Part shown: positions 7,128-9,436 of the stretch, in pieces
How the letters are laid out: every line of letters begins with the position of its first letter
How positions within the stretch are numbered: position 1 is the first letter of the stretch
Source of the DNA: Prevotella sp.
GTDB taxonomy: Bacteria; Bacteroidota; Bacteroidia; Bacteroidales; Bacteroidaceae
DNA length: 9,436 bases
Reading direction: 5' to 3'
Assembly (NCBI GenBank): GCA_003483565.1
Contig: DMYZ01000259.1
Location: 1-9,436, forward strand
The notes under the pieces: generated by a model
Told to the model about the DNA's origin: nothing
Database searches by the model: none
The model's input: the letters and a program-made list of their open reading frames with translations, nothing else
Translations under genes and position numbers: made by a program

Positions 7128-9380
7128 ATGGTTCGATTCTTTTTCTTATTTATATCAGTTTTTGCTTTTTTGTCCTTAGGTGCAGCCCCGGAAGATTATG
7201 TATGGAATACACCTAGCAGAAATTCATCTGAGTCAATGCCTTGTGGGGGAGGCAGTATCGGCTTGAATGTATGGGTAGAGAAGGGTGACTTGTATTTTTA
7301 TGTTTCTCGAAGCGGTTGTTTTGATGCTAATAATACTTTGTTGAAGACAGGACGCTTCCGTCTTCATTTTGACAAACCTTTAGGTCTTTCCGATAATTTC
7401 TCTCAGATATTGCATCTTTGTGACGGCAATGTGGTGGTTAGGGATGGTAGCCGTGTGATTAATATCTGGGTGGATGTTTTCAAACCTGTCATTCATGTTG
7501 ATCTGAATAGCAAACAGAAAAATGAGGTGGAATATAGTTACGAAAGCTGGAGATATCGTGACCGGTTAATAGGGAAAAGAGAAAGTTTTCAGACATCATA
7601 CAAATTTGGAGTGCCTCCAGGTGACGTTACTGCAAAAGATCATTTTGAGGTGAAGAATAATTGTATTACTTTCTGGCATCAGAATCCTGATAGTACAGTT
7701 TTTGATGCAACTGTGGATCAGCAAAACTTGTCAGCTTATAAGCACCAAATGTATAATCCTTTATCATATCTGATCTTTGGCGGTAGGATGACGGGAGAAA
7801 ATTTGAGATACCAGGGAACTTATAAGGGCGTTTATTGTAATACTGATTTTCAAGGATGGAAATATCTTTCAGATGTTTCCAGACATCATCATCTGGATAT
7901 TGTACTTGCTAACAATCAGGGATCTCTTAAGCAGTGGAATGTTGTCCTGGAAAAGACTATAGGAAATATTCATTCTGGTGAAGATTGGAAAGAGACTAGG
8001 TTATGGTGGCATCAGTGGTGGCAGCGGAGTTTCATTGAGGCAGGTGGAAAATTTAGTTCTGTGAGCCGTAACTATACCTTGTTTCGTTATATGCTTGGTT
8101 GCAATGCCTTGAGTGACTGGCCTACTAAGTTTAACGGAGGATTATTTTGTTTTGATCCTGTCCTGGTTGATACTTCTTATACTTTTACACCTGATTATCG
8201 CAGATGGGGTGGAGGAACGTATACAGCTCAGAATCAGCGTCTGCTGTATTGGCCACTTATAAAAAGCGGAGATTATGATGCACTCCGTTCCCAGCTTGAT
8301 TTTTATCTTCGTATTTTTCCGAATGCGAAATTACGCAGTCATGTTTATTGGAAACATGACGGGGCCGCTTTTACAGAACAACTGGAAAATTTTGGTCTTC
8401 CAGAGTATGATGAGTATGGCAAGAAGCGTCCGGCTGGTTTTGATCCTGGTCTTCAGTATAATGCATGGCTGGAATATACCTGGGACACAGTCCTGGAATT
8501 CTGCCAGATGGCTTTTGATGCATCGGATGCCGGAGGAATGAATATATCAAAGTATATTCCGTGGATAGAATCATCACTTGATTTTTTTGATGAACATTAT
8601 TCCTATTTAGCTCGTCTGCGGGGCTGTAAATTGTTGGACAGTGAGGGGCATATTGCCATTTATCCTGGCTCCGGGGCGGAGACATTTAAGATGGCTTATA
8701 ATCCCAGCTCTACATGTGCCGGTTTGCGCAGGGTGACTTCAAGCTTGATAGCTTATCTGGAGAAGGAGTCTGCTGATACAACTGTGATTTTGAAATATAA
8801 GAAGTTGTTGTCCCAGTGGCCTGATATTTCCTATCGTGAAATTAACGGGCATAAAGTGATTGCTCCAGCTGTAGTTTGGTCGCGCGTAAACAATACAGAA
8901 CCGACGATGCTGTATCCGGTATTCCCCTGGCACCAGTTTGGTGTAGGAAAGGACAGTCTTGATATTGCTGTTAATACTTGGAAATATGATCCGTATGTGT
9001 TAAAGTTCAAAGGTATTGTAGGATGGGAACAGGCTAATATATGGGCTGCTGATCTTGGATTGACGGATGATGCGGTTTATTGGAATTTGTTGAAATGGAA
9101 AGACGGCTCTTATCGTTTTCCTGCCTTCTTTGGCCCAGGACATGACTGGAGCCCAGACTGCAACTGGGGGGGGAGTGGAATGATCGGGCTGCAGGATATG
9201 CTTCTTCAAGAGACAGACGGAAAAATCTATTTGTTCCCTGCTTGGCCGAAGAATATAGATGTTCATTTCAAGTTGCATTGTTCAGGCAGGACAACGGTGG
9301 AAGCAACTTTGAAAGATGGAAAGATAATAATTAATCAGATAATTCCGTCTTCCCGTCTTTCAGATATTATTATAAGATAA
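7128..9380 (+). CDS. Secreted DUF5703 domain protein, GH95-like (alpha/alpha)6-barrel putative glycoside hydrolase
   Basis: The product is 750 residues from ATG at 7128. An earlier in-frame ATG at 7089 lies inside the sigma gene and would displace the signal peptide (MVRFFFLFISVFAFLSLGA, cleavage near 19-20). Residues about 22-275 form an N-terminal beta-sandwich of the DUF5703 type (WNTPSRNSSESMPCGGGSIG, 26-45). Residues about 285-690 form a helical barrel with a GH95-like pattern (QNQRLLYWPLIKSGDYD, 368-384; GLQYNAWLEYTWDTVLEF, 441-458). A C-terminal beta-sandwich is at 695-750, with LFPAWPKNIDVHF resembling the GH95 LLPALP segment. By comparison with remembered GH95 motifs, E518 (SGAETF) and D677 (SPDCNWGG) occupy the catalytic acid and base-activating positions. 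Of the paired asparagines, one seems kept (N369) and the other replaced by A367. A glycosidase acting on a sugar of the pectic polymer is likely; the substrate cannot be read from sequence. It is operonic with the sigma factor. Confidence 0.8.
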   Translation: MVRFFFLFISVFAFLSLGAAPEDYVWNTPSRNSSESMPCGGGSIGLNVWVEKGDLYFYVSRSGCFDANNTLLKTGRFRLHFDKPLGLSDNFSQILHLCDGNVVVRDGSRVINIWVDVFKPVIHVDLNSKQKNEVEYSYESWRYRDRLIGKRESFQTSYKFGVPPGDVTAKDHFEVKNNCITFWHQNPDSTVFDATVDQQNLSAYKHQMYNPLSYLIFGGRMTGENLRYQGTYKGVYCNTDFQGWKYLSDVSRHHHLDIVLANNQGSLKQWNVVLEKTIGNIHSGEDWKETRLWWHQWWQRSFIEAGGKFSSVSRNYTLFRYMLGCNALSDWPTKFNGGLFCFDPVLVDTSYTFTPDYRRWGGGTYTAQNQRLLYWPLIKSGDYDALRSQLDFYLRIFPNAKLRSHVYWKHDGAAFTEQLENFGLPEYDEYGKKRPAGFDPGLQYNAWLEYTWDTVLEFCQMAFDASDAGGMNISKYIPWIESSLDFFDEHYSYLARLRGCKLLDSEGHIAIYPGSGAETFKMAYNPSSTCAGLRRVTSSLIAYLEKESADTTVILKYKKLLSQWPDISYREINGHKVIAPAVVWSRVNNTEPTMLYPVFPWHQFGVGKDSLDIAVNTWKYDPYVLKFKGIVGWEQANIWAADLGLTDDAVYWNLLKWKDGSYRFPAFFGPGHDWSPDCNWGGSGMIGLQDMLLQETDGKIYLFPAWPKNIDVHFKLHCSGRTTVEATLKDGKIIINQIIPSSRLSDIIIR

Positions 9381-9436
9381 GCTTTAATATTATTTTATAG
9401 AATACTAGTTTGAGTATCCTTACTTTCCATTTTCCT
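9381..9436 (+). terminator. Weak stem-loop after the DUF5703 gene, possible terminator
   Basis: ATACT at 9402-9406 and AGTAT at 9413-9417 form a 5-bp stem with a 6-nt loop, followed by a T/C-rich but not T-run tail up to the window end. The stem is short and AT-rich, so termination is uncertain. No gene start is visible in these 56 bases. Confidence 0.2.

Overview
The window looks like a carbohydrate-degradation locus from a member of the Bacteroidales (Bacteroides, Phocaeicola or Prevotella type). The evidence is AT-rich DNA with starts lacking Shine-Dalgarno sequences, two matches to the Bacteroidetes -7 promoter box TAnnTTTG, nearly every product carrying a Sec signal peptide, and domain families (PL1-like pectate lyase, DUF3826, DUF4955, DUF5703) typical of pectin-type polysaccharide utilization loci. 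Family names come from recognising sequence patterns, not from a search.

Layout: (1) On the minus strand, 1-922 holds the 5' part of a secreted protein. It has two N-terminal beta-rich domains followed by the first residues of a PL1-type lyase domain, and runs off the left edge. (2) A 147-bp divergent intergenic region follows. (3) A tight plus-strand operon has a second PL1-type lyase with a C-terminal calcium-binding repeat module (1070-2815), a small DUF3826 protein (2819-3433) and a 990-residue beta-helix plus barrel protein of the DUF4955 type (3426-6398). The spacings are 3 nt and then an 8-nt overlap. (4) A 164-bp intergenic region contains a 17-bp inverted repeat and a second TAnnTTTG promoter. 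(5) A second plus-strand operon has an ECF sigma factor (6563-7123) and, 4 nt later, a secreted DUF5703/GH95-like putative glycoside hydrolase (7128-9380).

Together the genes suggest breakdown of an acidic, pectin-like polymer (homogalacturonan or rhamnogalacturonan). Two lyases would cut the backbone, the DUF4955 and DUF5703 proteins would attack other linkages or oligosaccharides, and the ECF sigma factor would supply local regulation. No SusC/SusD pair, anti-sigma factor, hybrid two-component regulator or transporter lies in the window; these may be outside it. The most unusual points are the uncharacterised lyase-DUF3826-DUF4955 operon, and an ECF sigma factor coupled to a hydrolase with no FecR-type anti-sigma gene beside it. 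No tRNA, rRNA, CRISPR array, insertion sequence or phage gene was seen.
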